This document shows positions 16,274-24,639 of a DNA stretch of 53,287 nucleotides, in pieces (position 1 is the first letter of the stretch; each line of letters starts with the position of its first letter). The notes under the pieces were generated by a model. That model was given only the letters and a program-made list of their open reading frames with translations. It had not been told where the DNA came from and searched no databases. Source of the stretch: Chloroflexota bacterium (GTDB lineage Bacteria > Chloroflexota > UBA11872). Location of the stretch: contig JAPPLN010000108.1 of NCBI GenBank assembly GCA_028874175.1, forward strand, positions 1 to 53,287. Reading direction: 5' to 3'. The translations under genes and the position numbers were made by a program.

Positions 16274-17799
16274 CGCGTCAGTCCCATCGAGCGATAGACC
16301 AGATCCAGATCCAAGTGCCGCCGCACCAGCGCCGCGAGCTTGTCGTACTCGGCGCTTGGATCGATGTCGTCCCCGGTCAGCACCGCGCTGAGACCGCGCC
16401 TGGCGCCGGCGCACGCCAGGATCGAGCGGCGCACGTATCGGTTATGGAAGAGACCGTGGAGGTAGGTGCCCAGGGTGAGCCCTTCGGCGTCGAGGGCACC
16501 GTCCGGCAACTCGACCTCCTTCTGCGATCGGGACTCCAGAACGAAAGGGCTCGCCGAGTCCGCCCCCGAGGTTTCGCCCATGTGAATCTCGTAGGCCACA
16601 ACGTCGGCGCCGCCGCAACTACCAAGCAGTCCCTCGTCGCGAACGACTCGTCCTCGAACCTGGTGCGTGGCCTTGGCTCGCCTAAAGGTCGTGGTCGTCG
16701 GCAGCAGCCCGAGTCCGCGCGACTGCCTCACCGACGATTCCACGCCATGCGGATCCAACAACTCATCACCAAGAATCTGGTAGCCGGCGCAAATCCCGAT
16801 GACTGGAGTCCCACCTCGGCGCGCGTCCGTGATTCGTGCATCCAGGCCCTGCGCGCGCAGCCAGACCAGGTCGGCAACCGTGGTCTTGCTCCCGGGAATC
16901 ACCACCAGATCCGGATCGCCAAACTCCGACGCCCGGCCTACGTAGCGCACCCGTACATCCGCCTCGTGGCGCAAGGGGTCGAAGTCGTCGAAGTTGGCGA
17001 TGTGCGGTAGCCGCATGACTGCCACATCGATGGCGTCAGCGCCTTCCGTCTCCGTGCCCGCCCCAAGACCAACGGAGTCTTCTTCAGGAATGTGGATGTC
17101 ATTGAAGAACGGCACGACGCCGGCGACCGGCACCCCTGTACGTTTGCGCAAGAACTCCAACCCTGACGTCAGCAGCGACGGATCGCCCCGGAACTTGTTG
17201 ATCACGTGCCCGCAGACCAGCGCCCGTTCATCCGGCTCGAGCAGCACCATCGTTCCCACGAGCTGCGCGAAGATCCCGCCACGATCGATGTCCCCGACCA
17301 GCAGCACCGGCGCGTTGGCGTGCAGGGCCACCCGCATGTTGACGATGTCGCGGTCCTTGAGATTGACCTCCGCCGGGCTCCCGGCGCCTTCCATCACCAC
17401 CACGTCGAACTCCGCACGCAGCCGATCGAGCGCCGACGTGATCTGACGCCAGATTCTGGGCTTCAACTCGTGATACTCCCGGGCCGAGGCCACGGCTCGG
17501 GGCCGCCCCATCAGCACAATCTGCGAACGGCGGTCGCCCTCGGGCTTGAGCAGCACCGGATTCATCTCCACGCGCGGCGCAACCAGCGCGGCCGCCGCCT
17601 GCACCGCCTGCGAGCGGCCAATCTCGCCGCCGTCCGGCGTCGCGTAGGAGTTGAGCGACATGTTTTGCGCCTTGAACGGGGCAACCTGATAGCCATCCTG
17701 GGCGAAGATGCGGCAGAGCGCCGCCGCGATGACCGATTTGCCGGCATGCGACGAAGTGCCCTGGACCATCAGGACCCTGGCGCGACGGTTGCTAGTCAT
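16270..17799 (-). CDS. cobQ: cobyric acid synthase
   Basis: Glutamine-dependent amidase (CobQ/CbiP) that amidates four side chains of adenosylcobyrinic acid a,c-diamide. At 509 residues it is full length. The N-terminal dethiobiotin-synthase-like ATP domain has VQGTSSHAGKS (12-22), PFKAQNMSLNSY and MEGAGSPAEVNL. The C-terminal class I glutaminase domain has Cys347 in GICAGYQILG and His448 in YLHGLFHN. The start overlaps the end of cobD by 8 bases. Confidence 0.97.
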   Translation of the reverse strand: MTSNRRARVLMVQGTSSHAGKSVIAAALCRIFAQDGYQVAPFKAQNMSLNSYATPDGGEIGRSQAVQAAAALVAPRVEMNPVLLKPEGDRRSQIVLMGRPRAVASAREYHELKPRIWRQITSALDRLRAEFDVVVMEGAGSPAEVNLKDRDIVNMRVALHANAPVLLVGDIDRGGIFAQLVGTMVLLEPDERALVCGHVINKFRGDPSLLTSGLEFLRKRTGVPVAGVVPFFNDIHIPEEDSVGLGAGTETEGADAIDVAVMRLPHIANFDDFDPLRHEADVRVRYVGRASEFGDPDLVVIPGSKTTVADLVWLRAQGLDARITDARRGGTPVIGICAGYQILGDELLDPHGVESSVRQSRGLGLLPTTTTFRRAKATHQVRGRVVRDEGLLGSCGGADVVAYEIHMGETSGADSASPFVLESRSQKEVELPDGALDAEGLTLGTYLHGLFHNRYVRRSILACAGARRGLSAVLTGDDIDPSAEYDKLAALVRRHLDLDLVYRSMGLTR

Positions 17800-18859
17800 G
17801 CGTCAGCGCCTTTCGGAGCGCCGAAATCAACCGGGCGCACTCCGCGCGGCGCCGGATGGCGATGCGGAGGTAGGCGGGCAGGCCGAATGACGTGCAGTCG
17901 CGGACCACGATTCCCTCGCCCAGTAGTTTTTGGCGCACGGCGGTGGCATCACCCACGCGCGCGAGCACGAAGTTCGCCGCCGAGGGCACGGCGGGCACGT
18001 CCAGCGCCGCCAGGTGGTCATACAGGTACACCCTGGCCTCGTGGATGATGCTCCGGGCCGCTGCCACGTGCGCTTCGTCGGCCAGGGCCGCGATTCCCGC
18101 AGCCTGCGCGACCGCGCTGACGCTCCAGGACGGCTGCAGGCACCGGGTCGCCGCGACGATTTGAGGCTGGGCCGCCAGGTACCCGAGGCGCACGCCGGCC
18201 AGTCCGTGGTCTTTGGTCATCGACCGCAGCAGGGCGACGTTGCCACAGCGAAGGAGCGGCAGCGCGTCCCAGGGATCGTCGGCGAGAGGCGCGTAGGACG
18301 TGTCCAGGACCAGCACTCCAAACGGACCGACGGCCGTGCTCAGCTCCTGGACCGCGGTTCGGTCCAGGTAGACACCCGTGGGGTTGTTTGGATTGCAGAG
18401 AAAAACAAGGGCGGGCCGAAGCGTCCGTACTGTCCGGGCCGCCTTGTCGATCGACCAACTGAAGCCCGATTCCGCGGACGTGCCAACGACGTGTATGTCC
18501 GCGCCGGCCTGTGCGACGGCCGCTTCGTATTCGCCGAAGGTGGGTGCGAAAATCAAGCACCGAGACTCCGAGCGGAGGAAGGCGCGAGCGAGCAGGTGGA
18601 TGAGTTCGGTCGAACCGTTGCCGACCATTAGCTGTTCGACGTCAACGTCGAGCCGCGCCGCCAGTGCTTCGCGCAAGAGCAGGCAGTCGCGATCCGGATA
18701 GGCCGAGAGGTCAACCTCCGCGGCGGCCTTCCGCACGTGCGGCGACGCGCCCAAGGGGTTTACGTTCGAGCTGAAGTCCAGAACACCGTCGCGCGCGAGG
18801 CCGTGGGTCCGCAGTTCAGCGTCGTCAACCCCGCCGTGCACGACATGTCTCGTGGACAT
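17792..18859 (-). CDS. cobD: L-threonine-O-3-phosphate decarboxylase
   Basis: PLP enzyme of the aminotransferase I fold that yields (R)-1-amino-2-propanol O-phosphate for CbiB. It has 355 residues, with FSSNVNPLG near 29, NGSTELIHLL, CNPNNPTG (165-172) and SMTKDHGLAGVRLGY, where Lys216 matches the PLP lysine position of Salmonella CobD. The usual DEAF motif reads LDTSYAPLA here. A histidinol-phosphate aminotransferase would look similar, but the cbiB-cobD-cobQ-pduX order decides the call. Confidence 0.93.
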   Translation of the reverse strand: MSTRHVVHGGVDDAELRTHGLARDGVLDFSSNVNPLGASPHVRKAAAEVDLSAYPDRDCLLLREALAARLDVDVEQLMVGNGSTELIHLLARAFLRSESRCLIFAPTFGEYEAAVAQAGADIHVVGTSAESGFSWSIDKAARTVRTLRPALVFLCNPNNPTGVYLDRTAVQELSTAVGPFGVLVLDTSYAPLADDPWDALPLLRCGNVALLRSMTKDHGLAGVRLGYLAAQPQIVAATRCLQPSWSVSAVAQAAGIAALADEAHVAAARSIIHEARVYLYDHLAALDVPAVPSAANFVLARVGDATAVRQKLLGEGIVVRDCTSFGLPAYLRIAIRRRAECARLISALRKALTHD

Positions 18860-18869
18860 CGGACGCCGA

Positions 18870-19826
18870 TCAGCCGCTGATCGCGTGCCGCGCGACCAGG
18901 AGGCCGAGGGAAACGGTGAGGGCCAGCACCGAGGTCCGATTGACCATCGCTACGGCTCGGCCGATGTCGTGGGAGCCAGGATTGCGAAACTCGGCTCCCA
19001 GGCTGTAGTGGCCGGGCTTCTCAAGGCGAACGCCGAGCAGCCCGGCCATGGCACTCATGGTCAATCCGGCATTTGGGCTGGCGGTCTTGCCGCGGTCGCG
19101 CAACATCGTTCGCCAGCCATCTCGAAGCGGACATCCGGCCAGCCGACCACAAAGCAGCAATAGGCCAGCACTTACCCGTGCGGGAATGAGGTTGACCAAG
19201 TCGTCCAGCCGCGCCGCGACCTTCCCAAGGTACTCGTAGCGATCGCGATAGCCGATCATGCTGTCCATTGTGTTTATGGCTCGATAGGCAATCGCGCCCG
19301 GCACGCCAAAGACTGCGAACGCCAGCCATGGCCCAACGAAACTGTCGGTTGAGTTTTCGGCAACGGACTCAATGGCGGCCGCAGCCACCAATGGTTTACC
19401 GAGCGAGCGAGCGTCGCGGCTTACGAGATTCCGCAGGCTGTCCCGCGCTGCATCGAGCCTGTGTGCTTGAAGGTGGCGCCGCGTATGTTGAGCCGCTGCC
19501 GACAGGCCGGTCACGGCAAAGGCGGAACGCAATACGAGGGCGCCGCCGATTACGTAAACCGTTGGATGTATTGATGAAAGTACGGACATGCCGAACCATG
19601 ACATCGAGCCTGCGACACCGACGACGAGCACGACCATACAGCCGCCATAGAGGAAGCTCGCGAATGGGCGCTGGGGATCCAGCCGTGCCAGCACGGCCGT
19701 AGCGCGACCCATCCAAACGACGGGGTGGATGACGTTTGGCGGTTCGGGAAGCACGCGGTCAAGCACGAAGGCCAATACCAGAATCGCGGCATCCCAAAGA
19801 AGCACTTCCCAAAAGGCCGAGGGCAT
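18870..19826 (-). CDS. cbiB: adenosylcobinamide-phosphate synthase
   Basis: Membrane enzyme joining aminopropanol phosphate to adenosylcobyric acid. It has 318 residues and hydrophobic segments at about 8-24, 60-80, 90-106 and 295-315. Conserved family stretches are LDRVLPEPPNVIHPVVWMG (22-40), AIESVAENSTDSFVGPW, then RAINTMDSMIGYRDRYEYLG, and SPNAGLTMSAMAGLLGVRLEKPG. It is the first gene of the minus-strand operon, and 10 bases separate it from cobD. The long untranslated region upstream may hold a variant cobalamin riboswitch. Confidence 0.95.
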   Translation of the reverse strand: MPSAFWEVLLWDAAILVLAFVLDRVLPEPPNVIHPVVWMGRATAVLARLDPQRPFASFLYGGCMVVLVVGVAGSMSWFGMSVLSSIHPTVYVIGGALVLRSAFAVTGLSAAAQHTRRHLQAHRLDAARDSLRNLVSRDARSLGKPLVAAAAIESVAENSTDSFVGPWLAFAVFGVPGAIAYRAINTMDSMIGYRDRYEYLGKVAARLDDLVNLIPARVSAGLLLLCGRLAGCPLRDGWRTMLRDRGKTASPNAGLTMSAMAGLLGVRLEKPGHYSLGAEFRNPGSHDIGRAVAMVNRTSVLALTVSLGLLVARHAISG

Positions 19827-20388
19827 GTTCGATGCAACGTCACAATTCGACTTTTCGTGCAGATCGCGATTTTATCAAGCGTATGCGTGCATCCACAATT
19901 CCATCGCCACCCCGGGCTCGAGCATTTGCGCCTGTGCGTCAGCATTCGATCAGGAGATCGTGGGACGTCGAGCACGATTCGGGTGTCTGCTTTATATCTC
20001 GCTAATTTGCATCCGCAACCTGACTTCGACTGGCCCAGCAGCGTTGTCCGCCAACAGTCACGGCAGTCTTTCCACCATGGCACTGGCGCCAGGCGACGGA
20101 CTCACCCGTGAATCGAGTGAGTCCGAGCGCACGCGGACGGCGGGCGCGAACCGGACAGGAACGCGATAGCCTGCCAGGCCGGACGACCAGGCGCTGGCCG
20201 CCACGGTGCCCGCGAGGCCCGTTGAAGTTGACGACAGGTCTGTTACGATATCCGCCGGCCCGCGCGCAGCACCCTTCGAAAACTTCCGGCCTCACCACGC
20301 CAGTTGATTGAGGGAGTGCGACCGGCAAGCCTCGGACTCGCCAGGAGTACTCACGGATTTGCGTCGCCCGATACGTGGAATTGCCACC
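19827..20388. other. divergent intergenic region, cbiB to ion channel
   Basis: About 560 bases without a credible gene. It must hold the promoters for cbiB (-) and the channel (+), but no consensus pair could be fixed. An 8-bp inverted repeat (GGACTCAC 20098-20105, GTGAGTCC 20117-20124) and a riboswitch-like block on the minus strand are listed separately. Confidence 0.5.
20018..20124 (-). ncRNA. possible divergent cobalamin riboswitch upstream of cbiB
   Basis: Read on the minus strand, this block contains an 8-bp hairpin, then GGTGGAAA, then ACTGCCGTGACTGTTGGCGG and finally GGCCAGTCGAAGTCAGG. The order and spacing resemble the GGTG...TCC, GCCACTGT and B12-box elements of the cobalamin aptamer, but GGGAA is missing and the B12 box is poor. 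Its place ahead of the second corrinoid operon is what makes it worth listing. Confidence 0.28.
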
Positions 20389-21195
20389 ATGAGCAAATTC
20401 ATATCCCTGTCCCGCCGGATTACGGAAGCTCCGTCCTTTGACCCCGCGATCGTATTCATCATCATCTTCAACGCTGTTTTGCTCGGCCTGGAAACTTCAG
20501 CGGATATCGACCTGCGATTTGGCAGCTGGATTGACATCGCCCACAACGTAACGCTTGGCGTATTTATCGTCGAGGCCCTTCTGAAGATGACTGCGGCATC
20601 TCCGCGTGTGGCCGGGTATTTCCGCGACGGTTGGAACGTGTTCGACTTTCTGGTCATCGTGTTTGCGCTAGTCCCCGCGACCGGGCAGTTCGCGATGATT
20701 GCACGGCTCGTCCGATTGCTGCGGGTACTACGCCTGGTATCCACCATCAAAGACCTTCGGTTGATTGTTACGGCGCTTGTTCGATCCATTCCAAGCGTCG
20801 GGCATGTCATGCTTCTCGTGAGTATTGTCGTGTATATTTACGCCATCATCGGTTTCCATCTATTTGGCGATCACGATCCGGAAAATTGGCGTGATATTGG
20901 AATCTCCCTGCTCACGCTATTCAACATCATCACGCTAGAAGGATGGACGGATGTCATGTTTCGAGCGATGGAGTTGAATGAGCTGTCGTGGCTCTACTTC
21001 GTCAGCTTTGTTGTGATTGGAACATTCGTCGTATTCAATCTCTTCATTGCGATTATTATCAACAATCTGGATGAGGCCAAGCTTGAACGACTGCGAGATT
21101 TGGAATCGCCTCCGTCGCGCGAAGAGTTGCTGCGCGAGATCCGTGCGACGCAGGACGCCCTACGGAGCCTGGAGCGTCGGATTCGAGACGACTAA
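20389..21195 (+). CDS. voltage-gated cation channel, CavMr/NaChBac-like
   Basis: Single-domain six-helix channel of 268 residues in the inner membrane, presumably tetrameric. S1 to S3 lie at about 20-36, 48-66 and 82-97. S4 (101-120) carries Arg106, 109, 112 and 115 at every third position. S5 is near 126-150, the pore helix 158-172 and S6 181-216, followed by a charged helical tail (about 218-268) like the cytoplasmic bundle of NaChBac. The filter is TLEGWTD (172-178). Bacterial Na+ channels have TLESW; the Ca2+-selective CavMr of Meiothermus ruber has TLEGWVD as I recall, so Ca2+ permeation is a reasonable guess. ATG 20389 is preferred to TTG 20308. Base use is less GC-rich than the neighbours. 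Confidence 0.9.
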   Translation: MSKFISLSRRITEAPSFDPAIVFIIIFNAVLLGLETSADIDLRFGSWIDIAHNVTLGVFIVEALLKMTAASPRVAGYFRDGWNVFDFLVIVFALVPATGQFAMIARLVRLLRVLRLVSTIKDLRLIVTALVRSIPSVGHVMLLVSIVVYIYAIIGFHLFGDHDPENWRDIGISLLTLFNIITLEGWTDVMFRAMELNELSWLYFVSFVVIGTFVVFNLFIAIIINNLDEAKLERLRDLESPPSREELLREIRATQDALRSLERRIRDD

Positions 21196-21367
21196 CGCCA
21201 AGCGCGATCCGCCTGCGCGCGGCTACCGCCAGACCGTGAGGGTGAGCCGAAAATTCGCCGCCAGGCCGAGGCGCTGTTGGCTTGTGCGAGCAGTGGCGCT
21301 ACCGTGAGGGCGAGTTCGCAGCGAGGGCGACTGAACGCCTCGTTTGCTCGGGTAAAGGCGACATGAC

Positions 21368-22735
21368 GTGAGAGATCCCCGCGCACACGACGTGACGAAC
21401 TCTTACGCGCTCTGGGAGCGCGCCAACCGGGTCATCCCGGGCGGCTCGCAATTGATCAGCCGGCGGCCGTATGCCTTCGCCAACGGGGTTGCACCGGTGT
21501 ATGCCGAGCGTGGCAAGGGATCGCGGATCTGGGACGACCGCGGCGTGGAATACGTGGATTACGGCATGTCGGTGACGTCGGCAATCCTGGGATACGCCGA
21601 TGACGTGGTGGACGCAGCCGTGATCGAACAGATCGGCAAGGGCACGACGTACTCGCTGAACAGTGAGCGCGAAATCGAGTTGGCGGAGCTGCTGATTGAG
21701 CGGATCCCGTGCGCGGAGATGGTGCGGTTTTCCAAGGGCGGCGGCGAGTCGTGCGGCATCGCCGTGCGCATCGCGCGTGGGAGCACGGGTCGCGACGTCG
21801 TGCTCTTCAGCGGCTACCACGGGTGGCATGACTGGTACCTGGCGGCGGGACACTTGCAAAAGGGCGCGTTCGATCCGTTCGCGGTGCCGAATATCCAACC
21901 AACCGGGGTGCCGAAAGCGCTGCGGGGCACCTCAATTCCGTTTCCCTGGGGAGACCTTGCAGCGCTTGAGTCACTCCTTGAACAGCATCGCGGCCAAGTG
22001 GCCGCGATCATGATGGAGCCGATCCTGCTGGGCGAAGCGCCGCCGGCCGGCTACCTGGCCGGGGTACGCGAGCTTGCAACGCGCGAGAACGTGGTGCTGA
22101 TCTTCGACGAAGTCACCACAAACTTCCGCTATGGGGCCAACGGGATCCAGGAGTTCGTGGGCGTGATCCCGGACCTGGCGTGTTTTGCGAAGGCGATCTC
22201 GAACGGGTACGCCATGGGCGCGGTAGTCGGCCAGCGCTGGGTGATGGAGCCGGCATCGAATATGTTCGTGAGCAGCACCTACTGGAGCGACCTGGTGGGC
22301 ATTACAGCGGCGATCACGACCCTGAAGGAAATCGAACGGCGTGACGTGCCAGCGCAGCTGAGCGACTACGGCGAGCGCCTAAAGTCGGGCCTGCGGGAAG
22401 TGCTGGACGAAATGGACGTGCCAGTGGAAGTCGCGGGTCTGGCCGCCACCCCAGGCTTCACCTTCACCGAGCCATTGGATGCTGAAGAATCGAAGAAGCT
22501 CAACGTGCTGGTGGCGCAGGAAACCGCCAAGCGGGGCGTCTTGTTCAATACGCATCCGCGGCACAGCTCGATGCACAGCGACCGTGATCTGGGTATCACG
22601 CTCGAGGCCTTTCGCGACGCGCTGCGGGTGGTCAAGGACGCAGTCGCGCGCGACGCCGTCGACGACGTTTTGGAGGCGAGCCTGGCGCCGGCACTGATTC
22701 CGCGGCCGTCGGTCGAGCGTCGCGCTCCGGAGTGA
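21368..22735 (+). CDS. class III aminotransferase, glutamate-1-semialdehyde aminomutase-like
   Basis: PLP-dependent transaminase of 455 residues. The N-terminal RVIPGGSQLISRRPY resembles GSA aminomutases, and FSGYHGWHDWY (147-157), the phosphate-binding Asp247 in LIFDEVTTNFRYG and PLP Lys275 in CFAKAISNGYAMGAVVG are present. The usual SGTEA segment is KGGGESCG. No haem-pathway genes are nearby, so this is probably one of the many GSAM-like transaminases acting on another amino compound. GTG start at 21368; the stop overlaps the GNAT gene (GTGA), so the two are coupled. Confidence 0.85.
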   Translation: MRDPRAHDVTNSYALWERANRVIPGGSQLISRRPYAFANGVAPVYAERGKGSRIWDDRGVEYVDYGMSVTSAILGYADDVVDAAVIEQIGKGTTYSLNSEREIELAELLIERIPCAEMVRFSKGGGESCGIAVRIARGSTGRDVVLFSGYHGWHDWYLAAGHLQKGAFDPFAVPNIQPTGVPKALRGTSIPFPWGDLAALESLLEQHRGQVAAIMMEPILLGEAPPAGYLAGVRELATRENVVLIFDEVTTNFRYGANGIQEFVGVIPDLACFAKAISNGYAMGAVVGQRWVMEPASNMFVSSTYWSDLVGITAAITTLKEIERRDVPAQLSDYGERLKSGLREVLDEMDVPVEVAGLAATPGFTFTEPLDAEESKKLNVLVAQETAKRGVLFNTHPRHSSMHSDRDLGITLEAFRDALRVVKDAVARDAVDDVLEASLAPALIPRPSVERRAPE

Positions 22736-23307
22736 CAGCCGACGACTGGCCGCCGCTTCCAGACTCCATCCAGACACCTCGAAGTTTGCTGCGGCGGTTC
22801 AGCGCTGCCGACGCGGACGACGTGTACGCCTATCGGCGCGACCCGGAGGTCGTGCGATTTCTTCAGGTCGCGCAGCCGTTCGAGCGAAGAGATGCGGACG
22901 CATTCGTGGCCACACAAGTACTGGCGGATCCGCGAGAGCGGTGCGTGTGGGCCCTGGAGCAGCAAGGCCGCGTGGTTGGTGGAGTAAGCCTGCGGATTGC
23001 GCGCCAAAGGCTACGGGCCGAACTTGGTTACGAACTGGCCCGCTGGCTGTGGGGCCGCGGACTCATGGCGGAGGCCGCGTCGGCCGTAGTCGACGCGGCA
23101 TTTGAACGGCTCCCAATCATCAAGATCAGCGCCACCGCGACGGCTACGAACGCCCGATCAATCCGGCTGCTGGAGAACCTCGGCATGCAACGCGAGGCGC
23201 TACTGCGGAAGCACTGGGTGCATCGGGGCCGGGTCCTCGACGAAGTGCGCTACGGGCTCTTGCGTGACGAGTGGGAAGAACGGCAAGCAGCCAACACGGT
23301 CACTTAG
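22732..23307 (+). CDS. GNAT-family N-acetyltransferase, RimJ/RimL type
   Basis: Acetyl-CoA-dependent N-acyltransferase of 191 residues. It starts with the RimJ/L pattern TPRSLLRRFSAADADDVYAY, has the acetyl-CoA loop WLWGRGLMAEA near residue 103, and TNARSIRLLENLGMQREA near 139 as the C-terminal motif. The substrate may be an amino product of the coupled transaminase, a protein N-terminus or an antibiotic; the sequence does not say. The GTG overlaps the previous stop. Confidence 0.87.
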   Translation: MTADDWPPLPDSIQTPRSLLRRFSAADADDVYAYRRDPEVVRFLQVAQPFERRDADAFVATQVLADPRERCVWALEQQGRVVGGVSLRIARQRLRAELGYELARWLWGRGLMAEAASAVVDAAFERLPIIKISATATATNARSIRLLENLGMQREALLRKHWVHRGRVLDEVRYGLLRDEWEERQAANTVT

Positions 23308-23556
23308 CGTCGGGTCACGCCGCAGACATCGGCGAGAACAGCTTCGGACCACGTCCGCCGATCCGGTTGCTGATTCATGCCGTTGGTTAACGGCAGGCGG
23401 GTGCCGGAGACGTGGGATTGATTGAAGCGTGGTCGCGTGTCCGGAGCCCTTGCCAGGCGGACTTCGACGGTGGTTCGTCGCTTACGCCGCGCGACTCCGG
23501 GCCCTGGGGCTTCGGCGTGCTCGACAGTGCCGGTCGATATCCCGCATGATTCGATC

Positions 23557-24597
23557 ATGCGAATGGCGCAGTACGGCATCGCCCACGATCACGCGCATGA
23601 CAAGGCGCGCGTGCTGAGCCAGACCGAAGAAGTCGAGTTCGTCGGCGTCTATGAGCCTGACAGGGAAAAGATCGAGCGACTAGGCAGTCAAGAGGAGTAC
23701 TCGGGAGTCAACTGGTTCTCGTCGAAAGAGGAGATGCTCGAGGACGAGAGCATTGTTGCCATAGCGGTCGAGGGCGAGATTTTCGACAACCTGCGCTTCG
23801 CTCGCGAAGTAGTCGAGCACGGCAAGCACGTCTGGCTGGATAAGCCGGCGGGAAACGACCTGGCGGAGTTGCGGGACGTGCTGGACATCGCGGCTGCGCG
23901 AAACCTGAACGTCCAGTTGAGCTACATGTACCGTTACGATCCCGGCTTTAATTTCGTGGTGGACTGGGCAACGTCGGGGCGACTCGGCGATATTTTCTCC
24001 ATACGCGGCCGCCTGTCCGCCGCACCGGGAAGCGCGGACCGGTGGAAACTGTGGGAGTCCCCGGGCGTGCGCGCTGGGGGCATCATCTTCATCATGGGCG
24101 GGCACCTGGTCGACATCATCGTGTCGATCCTGGGGAGGCCGGAGCGGGTAACGCGGTTCCAGCGGCACGATGCCGAGAGCTTCTCGTCCTTCGACGAAGG
24201 CGAGTGGACGACCGATCCGCCCTGGTACCACAACAACACGGCTGCGATCTTCGAATATCCGCAGGCCATGGTCAGCCTCGAATCCACGAACATGGAGCTC
24301 GACTCGTGGGAGTCGCGCCGGTTCGAGGTTTATGGAACCCGCGGCAGCGTGATCCTGGAGCCGTTCGAGACGCGGCGCGGCAGCAATGTCCGGCCCGAGA
24401 TACGACTCTGCCTGGATGAGGATCGGGACGGGTACGCCAAGGGGTGGCAGAAGGTGCCGGTGCCGCCGGCGAGGCGGTACTTCCCCGGCCTCGCGTCGCT
24501 GCTGGCCACTATCCGAGGCGAGAAGCCAGCCGATCGCACGCTGGAGCACGAATACCTGGTCCAAGAAACCCTGATGCGCGCTATCGGGCTGGCCTGA
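23557..24597 (+). CDS. Gfo/Idh/MocA-family oxidoreductase 1
   Basis: NAD(P)-dependent dehydrogenase-like protein of 346 residues from ATG 23557 (ATG 23563 also possible). The N-terminal Rossmann domain runs to about residue 120: AQYGIAHDHAHDKA, VGVYEPDREKIERLG, and the DKPAGNDLAEL motif in place of the usual EKP. The C-terminal alpha/beta domain carries GGHLVDIIVSILG, a normal GxHxxD-type motif, and YGTRGSVILEP. Substrate unknown, probably a sugar, inositol or related polyol. It converges with the first PhyH gene. Confidence 0.85.
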   Translation: MRMAQYGIAHDHAHDKARVLSQTEEVEFVGVYEPDREKIERLGSQEEYSGVNWFSSKEEMLEDESIVAIAVEGEIFDNLRFAREVVEHGKHVWLDKPAGNDLAELRDVLDIAAARNLNVQLSYMYRYDPGFNFVVDWATSGRLGDIFSIRGRLSAAPGSADRWKLWESPGVRAGGIIFIMGGHLVDIIVSILGRPERVTRFQRHDAESFSSFDEGEWTTDPPWYHNNTAAIFEYPQAMVSLESTNMELDSWESRRFEVYGTRGSVILEPFETRRGSNVRPEIRLCLDEDRDGYAKGWQKVPVPPARRYFPGLASLLATIRGEKPADRTLEHEYLVQETLMRAIGLA

Positions 24598-24639
24598 GCC
24601 TCGACAGCGTCGGGGTGGCCGGCGGATCGGCCGAGGCGC

